Positions 9,150 through 19,703 of a stretch of 64,000 bases of DNA are shown piece after piece. The notes beneath the pieces were generated by a model. The model saw only the letters and a program-made list of their open reading frames with translations, did no database searches and was not told where the DNA came from. This DNA comes from Phlegmacium glaucopus (lineage: Eukaryota; Basidiomycota; Agaricomycetes; Agaricales; Cortinariaceae): contig MU130570.1 in assembly GCA_015039465.1 (NCBI GenBank), positions 135,428-199,427 of the forward strand, given 5' to 3'. The translations under genes and the position numbers were made by a program. Numbering within the stretch: position 1 is the stretch's first letter; each line of letters opens with the position of its first letter.

Positions 9150-10481
9150 CAAAAAGTATATGTCAAATTGATCCTAAAACACAAAGGATTCAGCCAGATA
9201 AACAGTGTAATGACACCACTGGACCCTAATATCAAGTTAAAACCAAATCCAGATGGTAATGAAGGAAACTGAAGTAAATTTGTATGTGAAATGTCTTGGA
9301 GAACTTCAATTTCTCATGAATAGTACATGACCTGATATTGTGTTTGCCATGAATACACTGGCAGCCTATACTGCCAATCCAAGCCTACAACACACATCAG
9401 CATTAAAACAAATAATATAGTGCTCAGCTGGAACCAAACATCTGGGTATTACTTATACCAGAGGATCCACCAATCCTAACAATAACTGTTTCTTTGTCTT
9501 TTCCAATGCTGCATGTTGCTAATCACAATGGTCACAAATCTACATCAGAATATGTATTTCTAGCAGCAGAAGGGGAATTACCTGGAAGTCAAAAAAGCAA
9601 ACTACAATCACTCTCTCATCAACTGAATCTGAATATGTAGCTTTATCCAAGGCTGTGTGTGAGGCTTGTTGGCTTTGAAATCTGTTTAAAGAACTCAGAT
9701 ATCCCCAGGAATTTCTGATAATGATCAAAGGCAATAATGATGGCTTGATAGCAATTGTGAAAAATCAACAGTTTCACACAGTCAAAGCAAGCATATCATG
9801 ATTTGATGGCACTGGATCTGTGAATTAATTAATGTTCAAATGTTAGGTTAGCTAACTGGAAAATAACCAGACTTAATCACAATGCTAACCTAACTGCAGT
9901 TAGGGTTAGTCAGTTTTGAAAATAACATAAACAGTTATTTCTCAGTTAACTAACCATTTAAAAAATGGTTACAACTGGTTATAGCAAGGCCTACTTTACC
10001 CCTTCAAAACACACCCACATTAGTCATAATAGTAGAGTTTTAAGAATATTTTCATAAATATGTCAATTCCTCACTGAATTAAGTGTTCTTGGGCTTATTT
10101 CAAATCTAGGATATGGGGAAATAATATTTACTGAGACATATATGGACAAATTTGCTTGGTTTCAGCTGATTTCATTTTTTGGTCCTAACCAGTTAGTAAC
10201 TGCAAATAACTGACCATAACCAGTTAATTGTGGTCCAGTTAGGTTATTTTTGGTTTTGGAACAAAGGCTAACCAGTCTTGGTCTCAGTTAGAGCCCATGG
10301 GCACCAAATAACTGGACCTAACCAGACTTTCAAACACTAGAATTAATTGAGCAAAACCTAATAACAATAGTGAACTGTCACAATCTGCAACAAATGGCTG
10401 ATGTACTTACTACAGCATTAGCATGACTGAAATACCAACAGCACATATCAGAAATGAGGCTGACATTGATTTGAGGGGGAG
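9150..10481 (+). pseudogene. Ty1/copia polyprotein 3' relic (RNase H)
   Basis: Plus-strand frames with stops encode the end of a copia polyprotein: LDPNIKLKPNPDG at about 9220, a block like PDIVFAMNTLAAYTANPSLQ at about 9330, KHLGITYTRGSTNP at about 9435, then ITWKSKKQTTITLSSTESEY at about 9570. The last is the signature of the copia RNase H region, and ADVLTTAL near 10400 is its usual C-terminal tail. The polypurine tract TTGATTTGAGGGGGAG follows at about 10466, where the 3' LTR should begin (TGTTAGGAGG at 10482). A 510-bp hAT-like element (9830-10339) splits the RNase H end. Nothing upstream of the RNase H region is recognisable. Confidence 0.8.
9830..10339. mobile_element. hAT-like non-autonomous element, 510 bp
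   Basis: The ends are TAATGTTCAAATGTTAGGTT (left) and TAGTGTTTGAAAGTCTGGTT (right, reverse complement). Perfect 8-bp target duplications GAATTAAT flank it (9822-9829 and 10340-10347). The interior repeats AACTGGTTAGGT / ACCTAACCAGTT words. It is inserted in the copia RNase H remains, whose frame resumes on the far side. Confidence 0.85.
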
Positions 10482-11476
10482 TGTTAGGAGGTAGTTAGGA
10501 GGCAAAATGATGCCATAGAGATAAGCTATATGTTAGAGGATACTCATTGTATTCACTATCACGCACCAATATGGATTGGTAGCATGGGTAAAAAGCTTAA
10601 AAGTTGCCATCATGAAAATAAAGTGGACTTTGAATTCACTTACCTGTTTGGAAGCAGCCCTGAATCACATTCCTGGTCAACAAATCATTCATTTGACATT
10701 ATCATCCTCATCACTCATCTTATTCACAATGTCTTTCACCATGCTATCTATCATTTACACTATTGACATGATCCTAAACATCTACCATCCTTTTATCCCT
10801 TGGCTAGCGATACAACAAAACAATCAATCTACTATTTGTATCAGTCATCAGCATGTGTTTGATCATATCTATGGCCCATCATTTCAAGAACAACCCATCA
10901 ATGAATGCATCAGCTACATCTCTTCTTATGTAAAAGGCTTTGTCATCATTGTTGTGGCTATGGACCCACAAGTCTTCCCCTCAGCTATCTACCTTGCCAT
11001 ACCTTGCTCCTGGATCTCACTCAGCCCCCTATTAGTGTTTAAAAGTCCGGTCTGGTCTGGTTTTTGACCCTCAGGGCCTTTAACAAAGACCATAACCAGT
11101 CCACCTCAGTCCTAGGACCGAAAAAAACCAGACTGGACCGCTTAGGACTGGTTTACATCAGTTTTTTTTGGTCCTAGCTGGTCCTGGTCCTAACTGGTCT
11201 TAATCAGTCTGTAACTGGTCTTCTGCTGACAAATATATATATTTGTATCAAAAACAGTTGTTAAGTTTAATAATAGCTTCCGAATGAGCCCAAGAATGTT
11301 AAATTCCGTTAGGATTTGGATTTTCTACAGTAATACTAGTAAAATGCCTTATTTTAGCAAATATTTTAGACTATTTTACAGATCTATTTCTCAGCCAGTT
11401 TTTATTGGATATTTATGATCTTGGGCTCGTTGGAAAGGGGTAAATTAGGGCTACCATTTTTTTGGTTCAAACCGGT

Positions 11477-12838
11477 ATAAATCGTTGTTGTTGTTGTATA
11501 TAAACACCAACCAGAGAGCAGTGGACCAGACCTTAGGTCAAGAGACTCCCTGTTGTTCGTTTAGGGAAGGTATAACCTTGACTTTTAACACACAGAGGTA
11601 AGGGGAAAGAATAGAGAAGAGAAGGAGGAGGATGAAGGTCTTGGAAGATGAATGAGGTATAAGACGAGGATGAGGATGAGCAAGAGAGAGTCTTCAGTAA
11701 GACTATAGCGGTTGAGGGATAGGGGATAGATTGACAGTAAGGGGCAAGAAAAGCGAACTTAAGCGAGGAATTCACTGGAATTCCACTGAGATGATGAAAG
11801 TGGGGGGTAAGAATGAATTGAACTGAACTACCTATCCTGGTACAAAAGAGCAGTATTTATACCCTAAGGATGAGGCTATGTAAAACAATAAAAAGAAACA
11901 AAGTACGCGCTGTCAAAGGAAGAAAGATAAAGAGAGGACAGCTGCGAGAAGAAAAGAACAATGGAAAAGAAGAAGGAACAATAAAAAAATCTGTAAAGTG
12001 TCAAAGTGTGAGAGAAAAGAAAAGAAGGCAGTGTACATAGTCCAATAGCAAAGATATATCGACTCCATAGGCGTGTGGTCATGTCAAAAATGTGAAAGGT
12101 CCTGAGTCAACACTTGAAAGGCGCAGCCTTGTTCCCGAGAAAACACTACTTGCCCATGGTCCCATGTCGCGCAGCCTTGATAACACTTGACACTCTGCAA
12201 GAATAATCCTCTGCTGCTGATTCATCTGCAATTCCTGCTTAGTCGTGATCCTCCTGGACTTCCTAAATTGTCATAAAGAGGGTCGGAAGGCTTCAGGTAC
12301 CGCGTGAATGATGGTTTTGGCAGTGAATGATAAGATAAGAGGTAGATGAGTGAGGATAGGGGACTGAGTGAGATCCAGGAGCGAGGTATGGCAAGATAGA
12401 TAGCTGAAGCGAAGACTTGTGGGTCCATAGCCACAACAACAATGACAAAGCCTTTGACATAATGGGAGATGTGGCTGATGTGTCCATAAACGGGCCATTC
12501 TTGAAATGATGGACCAAAGATACGATCAAATGCGAGCCGATGACCGATGCGAATAGTAGATTGATCGCTTTGTTGTATCACTAGCCAAGGGACAAACAGA
12601 TGGTAGATGTTAAGGAGCATGTCAATAGTGTAAATGATAGACAACATAGTGGAAGACATTGAGGATATGATGAGCGATGAGGATGAGGATGTTATCGTTG
12701 AACGAATGGTTTTGTTGACCAGGAACGCGATTCAGGGCTGCTTCCAAAATAGGTAAGTAAATTCAAAGTCCGCTTATTTTTCATGATGGCGACTTTTAAG
12801 CTTTCTTCTCACGCTACCAATCAGTATTGGTGCGCGAC
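11477..12838 (-). repeat. Dispersed repeat R, inverted copy
   Basis: This 1362-bp copy of R lies on the minus strand inside the hAT-like element. It is bounded on both sides by ACCGGT (11471-11476 and 12839-12844), a likely target duplication. On the minus strand it starts at or next to GTCGCGCACCAATACTG and includes the GGTATAAATACTGCTC promoter-like box (about 11850). It is more CpG-rich than the plus copy, consistent with a younger, less decayed insertion. Confidence 0.7.
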
Positions 12839-12942
12839 ACCGGTCTGAACCTCAAAAGACCGGTTAATCAAGACCGGTCTTTTTCCGGTCCAGTCCGGTC
12901 TGGTTACGGTCTTTTTCCAGTCTCGTAACCGGACCTTCAAAC

Positions 12943-13520
12943 TGTTACATTCCATCATACGTTACTCCAGTCCGACTCCGTCGGAGTTGTTTCTGGTAGT
13001 CCATACTCTGTTCCAGTACTTTCCCTTGTTTCCAACTCTACTCCTCCTACATCCAACTCTGAGACTTCTCCGTATCATTCCAACTCTTCCAACAATATCC
13101 CAAACCCATTACCACACCTTCACCATAACAACTATTTCTTTGTCATCACTTTCCCACTATCAGTCAGCACACCAGCCATGGATTATTCACCCAAGAATGC
13201 AGGACCTTTTCTGGGAGCAGAACGCAGCATTTATATTTATATTCTATATTTCGGTTGCAATTCCTTTTATATTTAAGTACTCAAACTTGTATGTTTTTCC
13301 TCAGTTCAAATATCATCTTAGTTTCCTCCTCTTGTTCGTCCTCTAAGTCACTGAGGTCTTCCATCTTTCTGTTCTCTTCTGGTTCCGAAATCAGGACATT
13401 GTAGGAGCTGGGCGGCACAGCACATACGCTGAGGCCAAAGTCCTTTCCGTTACTTGTTCCAGTTCCGTTCTGTCCGATCTGGTGTTACTCCAACGTGACT
13501 CCTTTGTTTTAAACTTAACA
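12943..13520 (+). mobile_element. Solo LTR with 5-bp target duplication
   Basis: The 578-bp LTR begins TGTTACATTCCATCATACGT and ends AAACTTAACA. CAAAC stands on both sides (12938-12942 and 13521-13525), so internal sequence was lost by LTR-LTR recombination. It closely matches 15541-16117. It sits 9 bp from the right end of the hAT-like element. Confidence 0.9.
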
Positions 13521-14372
13521 CAAACACTACCCCCTATCCTCACTTATCTACTGTTTATCTTATCATTCACTGCCAGAACCAACATTTATGCGGTACCTGG
13601 ATCCTTTCCACACCCTCTTTATCACACTTTAGGAAGTCCAGGAGGATCATGACTAAGCAGGAGTTGCAGATGAATCAGCAGCAGAGGATTATTCTCACAG
13701 TGTGTCAAGTGTTATCAAGGCTGCGTGACATGGGATCATGAGCAAGTGGTATTTTCTTGGGAACAAGGCTGTGCCTTTCAAGTGTTGACTCAGGACCTTT
13801 CACATTTTGACATGACCACACAGCTATGGAGTTGATATGTTTTTGCTATTGGACTATGCACACTGCCTTTTCTTCTTTTCTCTCGCACTTTGACATCTTA
13901 CAGATTTTTTTATTGTTCCTTCTTCTTTTCCATTGTTCTTTTCTTCTTACAGCTGTCATCTCTTCATCTTTCTTCCTTTGACAGCACATACTTCTTCCAT
14001 TTTTTATTGTCCTACATAGCCTCATCCTCAGAGTATAAATACTGCTCTTTTGTACCAGGATAGGTAGCTCCCTTCAATTCTTAGTCCCCTACAGTCATCA
14101 TCTCAGTGGAATTCTAGTGAATTCCTTCTCTCAGTTTGCTTTTTTTACTCTTTTATTGTCACTGTCAACCACTATAGTCTCACCAAAGACTCTCCCTTAT
14201 CATCCTCTACTCTCCTCCTACCTTTGTATGTTACAAGTCTAAGGCTAAGCCTTCCCTAAACAAATAACAGGGAGTCCTTTGATCAAAAGACTGGTCCAAC
14301 GCTCTCTGGTTGTCTTTGTAGTCTTTATTTCTCTTCAAGCAGTCTAGGCTATAATCACTAACAACAATTTAT

Positions 14373-15540
14373 ACCACCCCTACTATAGCTTAGTTACTGT
14401 TAGGGGACATTAGTTACACTGTAGAACAGTGCTAGCTAACTTAGAAGATGGGTGTTGCCAGTAACCAAGTTTATATGAAGGTGTCATCTATGGATGACAC
14501 CTGCTACCTAATATACAGAAGGACCAGAGTAACTACCCTTGGCCCTGATAACAATTGTATGTAAGTAAAGTAAATATAGAAGGCATGTTTGTAAGAATGT
14601 GTGATAGGGATCTACTTGGAGATGCACATGGGTACAGTACTAAGGAATGTTTGTATACACTACTAGTAACTGTTCATATACCATACTAGTGAGAGGTCAT
14701 GATGGAGTTAGTAGGTGTCATGTATGTACCTATGTAGTGTCCTCTGACAGTTACCTTACTTACAATACTCTCTATGTTCATATTGCTAACTGCTATCCTT
14801 ATCCTACATATTCTCACCCCTTCATTGTAGTAGTAGTTATGCCCTCCACCGATGACGTCCCTGACTGTGGTCACACATCAACATCTATACTTGTTATCTA
14901 TGACCACACCTTATGCCTTCCATTTGTACTAGCCGTATTTAGAAGCAGCTTCACATGCTTGTAGTATATAGGTGCAAGGTGCTTATCTTCAATAAGCACC
15001 TTGGTATTCAACTTGATTCCCGGGTCATACATCCTCTAACACTATAGTTACTGTGACATGGCAAATGTTATGATTACAAAGGTAGCCAGTAAATAATAAG
15101 CACATTCCTAACCTGGAACAATAACCCCTCCACTTGGGTGTGAACTGGCTACCACTTGATTCCCAACAGTAGCTATATTCTTTTTATCATAATCATAGAA
15201 TTAGCCATATCATGGTCTTATTGCTCATTATCAAATTTGGAACCCAACCTTAGGGTTAATCAGTGGTCTCCAAGATCAACCAGTTTTGTTTGTTTGTTCA
15301 GCCCCATCAATTATTAGATAATCTCCCTGAATAGCATGTGAGACAAGCAGCTGCTTTTAGGAGCCTGGGTTTTTGCTTGGTTTCCTTGGTTGCTCACATT
15401 GAGAAACCTGTGGAAACTATTTTCCTTATATACTGATGTTTTAAATAAATAATATCAGCCTTGATATGTATCACTCAAGTTCAAGAAATAGTTATGCTTC
15501 TATTATTGTGATATGCTTTGCCAGTCTCAATCTTATTAGA
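14373..15540. other. Gene-free stretch with two hairpins
   Basis: No gene is supported. Two clean stems occur: GGTGTCATC / GATGACACC (14480-14501, 4-nt loop) and AAGGTGCTTAT / ATAAGCACCTT (14976-15002, 5-nt loop). TGTTAGGGGACAT at about 14399 and its near inverse ATCCTCTAACA at about 15030 could be ends of another element, but no target duplication fits. Confidence 0.4.
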
Positions 15541-16117
15541 TGTTACATTTCATCATACATTACTCTGGTCCAGCTCCATCAGAGCTGTCTCTGGTAGTCC
15601 GTACTCCATACCAGTGCTTTCGCTTGCATCCAGAATTACTTTTCCTACATCCAACTCCAAGGCTTCTCCATATCATTCCAGCTCCTCCAGCATTACTCCA
15701 AACCCATTTCCTGCATCTTCACCATAATGACCATATCTCTGTCATCACTTTCCCATTATCAGTCAGCACACCAGCATCAGATTATTCACCCAAAAATGCA
15801 GGACTTTCCAGGAGCAGAGTGCAGCACTTTTATATTTATCTTTTACATTTGGTTGCTATTCCTTGATATTATTTAAGTACCCAGAACTTGTATGTTTCCT
15901 CAGTTTCAAATATCAACTTAGTTTCCTCCTCTTGTTTGTCCTCTACGTCACTGAGGCTTCCATCTTGTTCCTTTCTCTTCTGGTTCCAAAATCAGGACAT
16001 TGTAGGAGTTGGGCGGCACAGCACATACACTGAGGCCATAGTCCTTTCTGTTACTTTTCCAGTTCCATTCTGTCTGTTCCGGAATCACTCTGACATTTTC
16101 CCTTCTTAAACTTAACA
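15541..16117 (+). mobile_element. Solo LTR with 5-bp target duplication
   Basis: The 577-bp LTR begins TGTTACATTTCATCATACAT and ends TTAAACTTAACA. Perfect duplications TTAGA lie at 15536-15540 and 16118-16122. It is the same family as 12943-13520 and the truncated copy at 2640-3185. No internal retrotransposon sequence remains. Confidence 0.92.
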
Positions 16118-16432
16118 TTAGACAACCCCAGTGAAAATAGGACCAAAGTACAGTATTTACTACTATTTAATGGGTACTTCAAGTTTGTACACCATGGGTC
16201 CTTTGTACAGTATGGCCTTGTGTGTGCTCATTTCATTGAAAAACATGGTTTCTTATGTCTTTAGGATATAGTATACTACCCTCACAATGAGAACAGGCAT
16301 TGTTTTTGTGAATATCCTGGTCTTTCTAGCAATAGAAGTACAAACTTCCAAATTGCTTCCAGAATATGATAATTCCATTACAAAGGATGGATAAAAATCC
16401 AATCAACTCAAAATCAATCCAGTATTGCTCTC

Positions 16433-17121
16433 CTACAATATACAGTAAATATCCCATCTATTTCCCTTGGGCTCTCTTTGTTTGATATAAAGCTGGAAAG
16501 TACAGGTCAGACAGATCAAATTCTCCAATACAAAGTGGAACATACATAACCAGTTCTCCAAAGCAATCTGTGTGAGTTTCTGGGCAAAAGTGGACTTGCC
16601 AAAATGTTCAATGCCCCCAACCTCCCCAAATAAAAGCCCTTTCTCTTCTTCAAAAATCTTCTCTACAGCTGCAGTGACAGTTACATGCTTGCTGGATGAC
16701 TTGTACACATCAATTGCAGAGGTCAAGTACTTGATACTGGATGATGGTGCTGGGTCCCATAAATGAAATGAATACTCCAGAATGATAGCAAATGCTGGAT
16801 TGAAATGAAAATAGAATAAAACAGAAATCATGGATAATCACAGACCAATACCAAACAGAGCAATTTGTTGCTTTGCAGAAGCAGAACCAATCTAAGAATA
16901 AATAATATTTTGAGACTGAAAAAGTCAACTGTGATGAACAACACTCACAAATAAGAATTGGATGTCCAGTTGGTTGAAAATTTTCATCTAGATCAACAGA
17001 GAAAGTCAGTACCATAAAACTGTAGAAAATGAATACGATGAATGTAACATTCTTCAGGAAATTGAAAAGTACATACCAACAATTCTAATTTGAGAAAGAT
17101 AGCCATTGCACTCACATCCTG
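16433..17121 (-). CDS. Possible 3' exons of an unrecognised gene
   Basis: Minus-strand exons can be joined without a stop: about 17118-17077 (DVSAMAIFLKLELL), about 16989-16951 (starting MKIFNQLD), about 16893-16848 (IGSASAKQQIALFGI) and about 16797 leftward (FAIILEYSFHLWDPAP, then TVTAAVEKIFEEEK and FGKSTFAQKLTQIALENW), ending no later than 16433. Acceptors (CTACAG or GATCTAG, TTCTTAG, CAATCCAG) and donors (GTATGT, GTGAGT, GTCTGT) fit. No domain is recognised. The upstream side leads directly into the intron-like array of family A on the same strand, so this may be the 3' part of a gene that includes the array. It could equally be a chance open region or a pseudogene. Confidence 0.3.
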
Positions 17122-17300
17122 TAAATAATACATGAAGAGATGCCAAAAAAAACATAAACAGGTAATAAACATGCCTGGTATTTATTAAACCCAATAAATT
17201 TAAACATTTAGAATGACAAACAAGTAAAACTGAAATAATTACAATCTAAAAAGGAAAGTTGGAAATCATGATAATCTATAAGTCCAGAAAAAGAGTCAAT

Positions 17301-17840
17301 GACTTACTCCCTGTTATAACACCAGAGAAAGCAAACTCATGATGAGTGGACAGAATGTTCCAGGGTAGCAATCAATGACTTACATCCTGATTGAGGCATC
17401 AGAGAAAGCAAACTCATGATGAGTGGACAGAATGCTCCAGGACAGGAATCAATGACTTACTTTCTGTTGAGGCACCAGAGAAAGCAAACTCATGATGAGT
17501 GGACAGAATGTTCCAGGACAGGAATCAATGACTTACTTTCTGTTGAGGCACCAGAGAAAGCAAACTCATGATAAGTGGACAGAATGTTCCAGGAGAGGAA
17601 TCAATGACTTCCTTTCTGTTGAGGCACCAGAGAAAGCCAACTCATGATCAGTGGACAGAATGTTCCAGGATAGGAATCAATGACCTACTCCCTGTTGAGG
17701 CACCAGAGAAAGCAAACTCATGATCAGTGGACAGAATGTTCCAGGACAGGAATCAATGACCTACTCCCTGTTGAGGCACCAGAGAAAGCAAACTCATGAT
17801 CAGTGGACAGAATGTTCCAGGACAGGAATCAATGACTTAC
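17301..17840 (-). repeat. 76-bp tandem array, family A, left block (7 units)
   Basis: Seven units of 76 bp, each made of 73 nearly constant bases plus one variable triplet. On the minus strand the constant part starts GTAAGTCATTGATTCC and ends GGTGCCTCAACAG, with CACTCATCATG (a CTNAY branch-point-like site) about 35 nt before the end, which is the anatomy of a short fungal intron. Plus-strand triplets here are TCC, ATC, TTT, TTT, TTT, TCC, TCC. The last unit stops exactly at its triplet position, where family B begins. Confidence 0.9.
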
Positions 17841-19677
17841 GAATAGTACTGAAGATAAAGGGACCACGGAGTTGTCCTACATTCAGTAACTGAGGACAGT
17901 ACCTTGTAAGACAGGTGAGTAGTACTCAAACGAAAGAGACCACGGAGTTGTCTTTCATTCAGTAACTAAGGACAGGACCTTGTAAGACAGGTGACTAGTA
18001 CTTAAAAGAAAGAGACCACGGAGTTGTCAAACATTCAGTAACTAAGGACAGGACCTTGTAAGACAAGTGAGTAGTACTCAAACGAAAGAGACCAGGAGTC
18101 TTACATTCAGTAACTAAGGACAGGACCTTGTAAGACAGGTGACTAGTACTCAAACGAAAGAGACCACGGAGTTGTCCTACATTTAGTAACTAAGGACAGG
18201 ACCTTGTAAGACAGGTGAGTAGTACTCAAACGGAAAGAGTTGTCTTACATTCAGTAATTAAGGACAGGACCTTGTAAGACAGGTAAGTAGTGTTCAAAAG
18301 AAAGAGACCACGGAGTTGTCCCTCATTCAGTAACTAAGGTCAGGACCTTGTAAGACAGGTGAGTAGTACTCAGACGTAAGAGACCACGGAGTTGTCCTAC
18401 ATTCAGTAACTAAGGATAGGGTCTTGTAAGACAGGTGAGTAGTACTCAAACGAAAGAGACCACGGAGTTGTCAAACATTCAGTAACTAAGGACAGGACCT
18501 CTAGTACTCAAATGACTGAGACGACAGAGTTGTCTTACATTCAGTAACTAAGGACAGGACCTTGTAAGACAGGTGAGTAGTACTCAAACGAAAGAGACCA
18601 CGGAGTTGTCAGACATTCAGTAACTAAGGACAGGACCTTGTAAGACAGGTGAGTAGTACTCAAACGTAAGAGACCACGGAGTTGTCACATTCAGTACTAA
18701 GTACAGGACCTTGTAAGACAGGTGAGTAGTACTCAAACGTAAGAGACCACGGAGTTGTCTTTCATTCAGTAACTAAGGACAGGACCTTGTAAGACAGGTG
18801 AGTAGTACTCAAACGTAAGAGACCACGGAGTTGTCTTTCATTCAGTAACTAAGGACAGGACCTTGTAAGACAGGTGAGTAGTACTCAAACGTAAGAGACC
18901 ACGGAGTTGTTGTCGTTCATTCAGTAACTAAGGTCAGGACCTTGTAAGACAGGTGAGTAGTAGTACTCAAACAAAAGAGACCACGGAGTTGTCGTTCATT
19001 CAGTAACTGAGGAGAGGACCTTGTAAGACAGGTGAGTAGTAGTACTCAAACATAAGAGACCACGGAGTTGTCATTCATTCAGTAACTAAGGACAGGACCT
19101 TGTAAGACAGGTGAGTAGTACTCAAACGAAAGAGACCACGGAGTTGTCAAACATTCAGTAACTAAGGACAGGACCTTGTAAGACAGGTGAGTAGTACTCA
19201 AACGTAAGAGACCACGGAGTTGTCATACATTCAGTAACTAAGGACAGGACCTTGTAAGACAGGTGAGTAGTACTCAAACTAAGAGGACCACGGAGTTGTC
19301 CTACATTCAGTAACTAAGGACAGGACCTTGTAAGACAGGTGAGTAGTACTCAAACGAAAGAGACCACGGAGTTGTCCTACATTCAGTAACTAAGGACAGG
19401 ACCTTGTAAGACAGGTGAGTAGTAAGAAAGAGACCACGGAGTTGTCCAACATTCAGTAACTAAGGACAGGACCTTGTAAGACAGGTGAGTAGTACTCAAA
19501 CGTAAGAGACCACGGAGTTGTCATACATTCAGTAACTAAGGACAGGACCTTGTAAGACAGGTGAGTAGTACTCAAACGAAAGAGACCACGGAGTTGTCGT
19601 TCATTCAGTAACTAAGGACAGGACCTTGTAAGACAGGTGAGTAGTACTCAAACGAAAGAGACCACGGAGTTGTCGTT
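17841..19677 (+). repeat. 76-bp tandem array, family B (about 24 units)
   Basis: About 24 units, again 76 bp, of the form CGGAGTTGTC-NNN-CATTCAGTAACTAAGGAC followed by AGGACCTTGTAAGACAG, GTGAGTAGTACTCAAACG and AAAGAGACCA. NNN varies (CTA, TTT, AAA, TTA, CCT, AGA, GTT, ATT, ATA, CAA) while its flanks hardly change. The plus strand has an AGACAG/GTGAGT donor-like site and a CATTCAG acceptor-like site in every unit, but the variable triplet lies 7 nt before that acceptor, not between splice sites. A few units carry small deletions. Confidence 0.9.
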
Positions 19678-19703
19678 AAAAAAAAAAAAAAAAAAAAAAA
19701 AAG
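19678..19703 (+). repeat. A26 tract at the B/A junction
   Basis: Twenty-six A residues follow directly after a B unit cut at its variable triplet (TTGTCGTT). Immediately afterwards family A resumes in mid-unit (GAATGCAAACTCATGATG). It looks like a poly(A) tail or, on the other strand, a polypyrimidine tract. Confidence 0.85.

Larger units (their letters stand above)
11033..13529. mobile_element. hAT-like element containing two later insertions
   Basis: The ends are TAGTGTTTAAAAGTCCGG (left) and TAGTGTTTGAAGGTCCGG (right, reverse complement). Perfect 8-bp duplications CCCCCTAT flank it (11025-11032 and 13530-13537). Removing repeat R (11477-12838) and the solo LTR (12943-13520) leaves only ~0.55 kb of own sequence, rich in GTCCGGTCTGG words, close in size to the element at 9830-10339. 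No transposase is present, so it is non-autonomous. Confidence 0.85.
10557..14372 (+). repeat. Dispersed repeat R, plus copy, split by hAT-1
   Basis: This copy consists of 10557-11032 and 13538-14372, about 1.31 kb, matching the inverted copy at 11477-12838 along its whole length. The interruption is exactly the hAT-like element 11033-13529 with its 8-bp duplication. R starts near (TG/TA)TC(G/A)CGCACCAATA, contains a TATAAATACTGCTCTTTT promoter-like box at about 14035, and ends near ATTTAT. It may be an LTR or another long terminal unit. Internal open frames in both copies are similar but not convincing genes. Confidence 0.7.

Noticed and set aside
10576..11067. Membrane-protein-like frame, also seen at 12222-12659 minus
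   Set aside because: Both lie in repeat R, break off at the R/hAT junction or at stops, and show no family match. More likely repeat sequence than a gene.
14399..15037. Element with TGTTAGRGGA inverted ends
   Set aside because: The ends are short and no flanking duplication of any length fits; kept only as a note.
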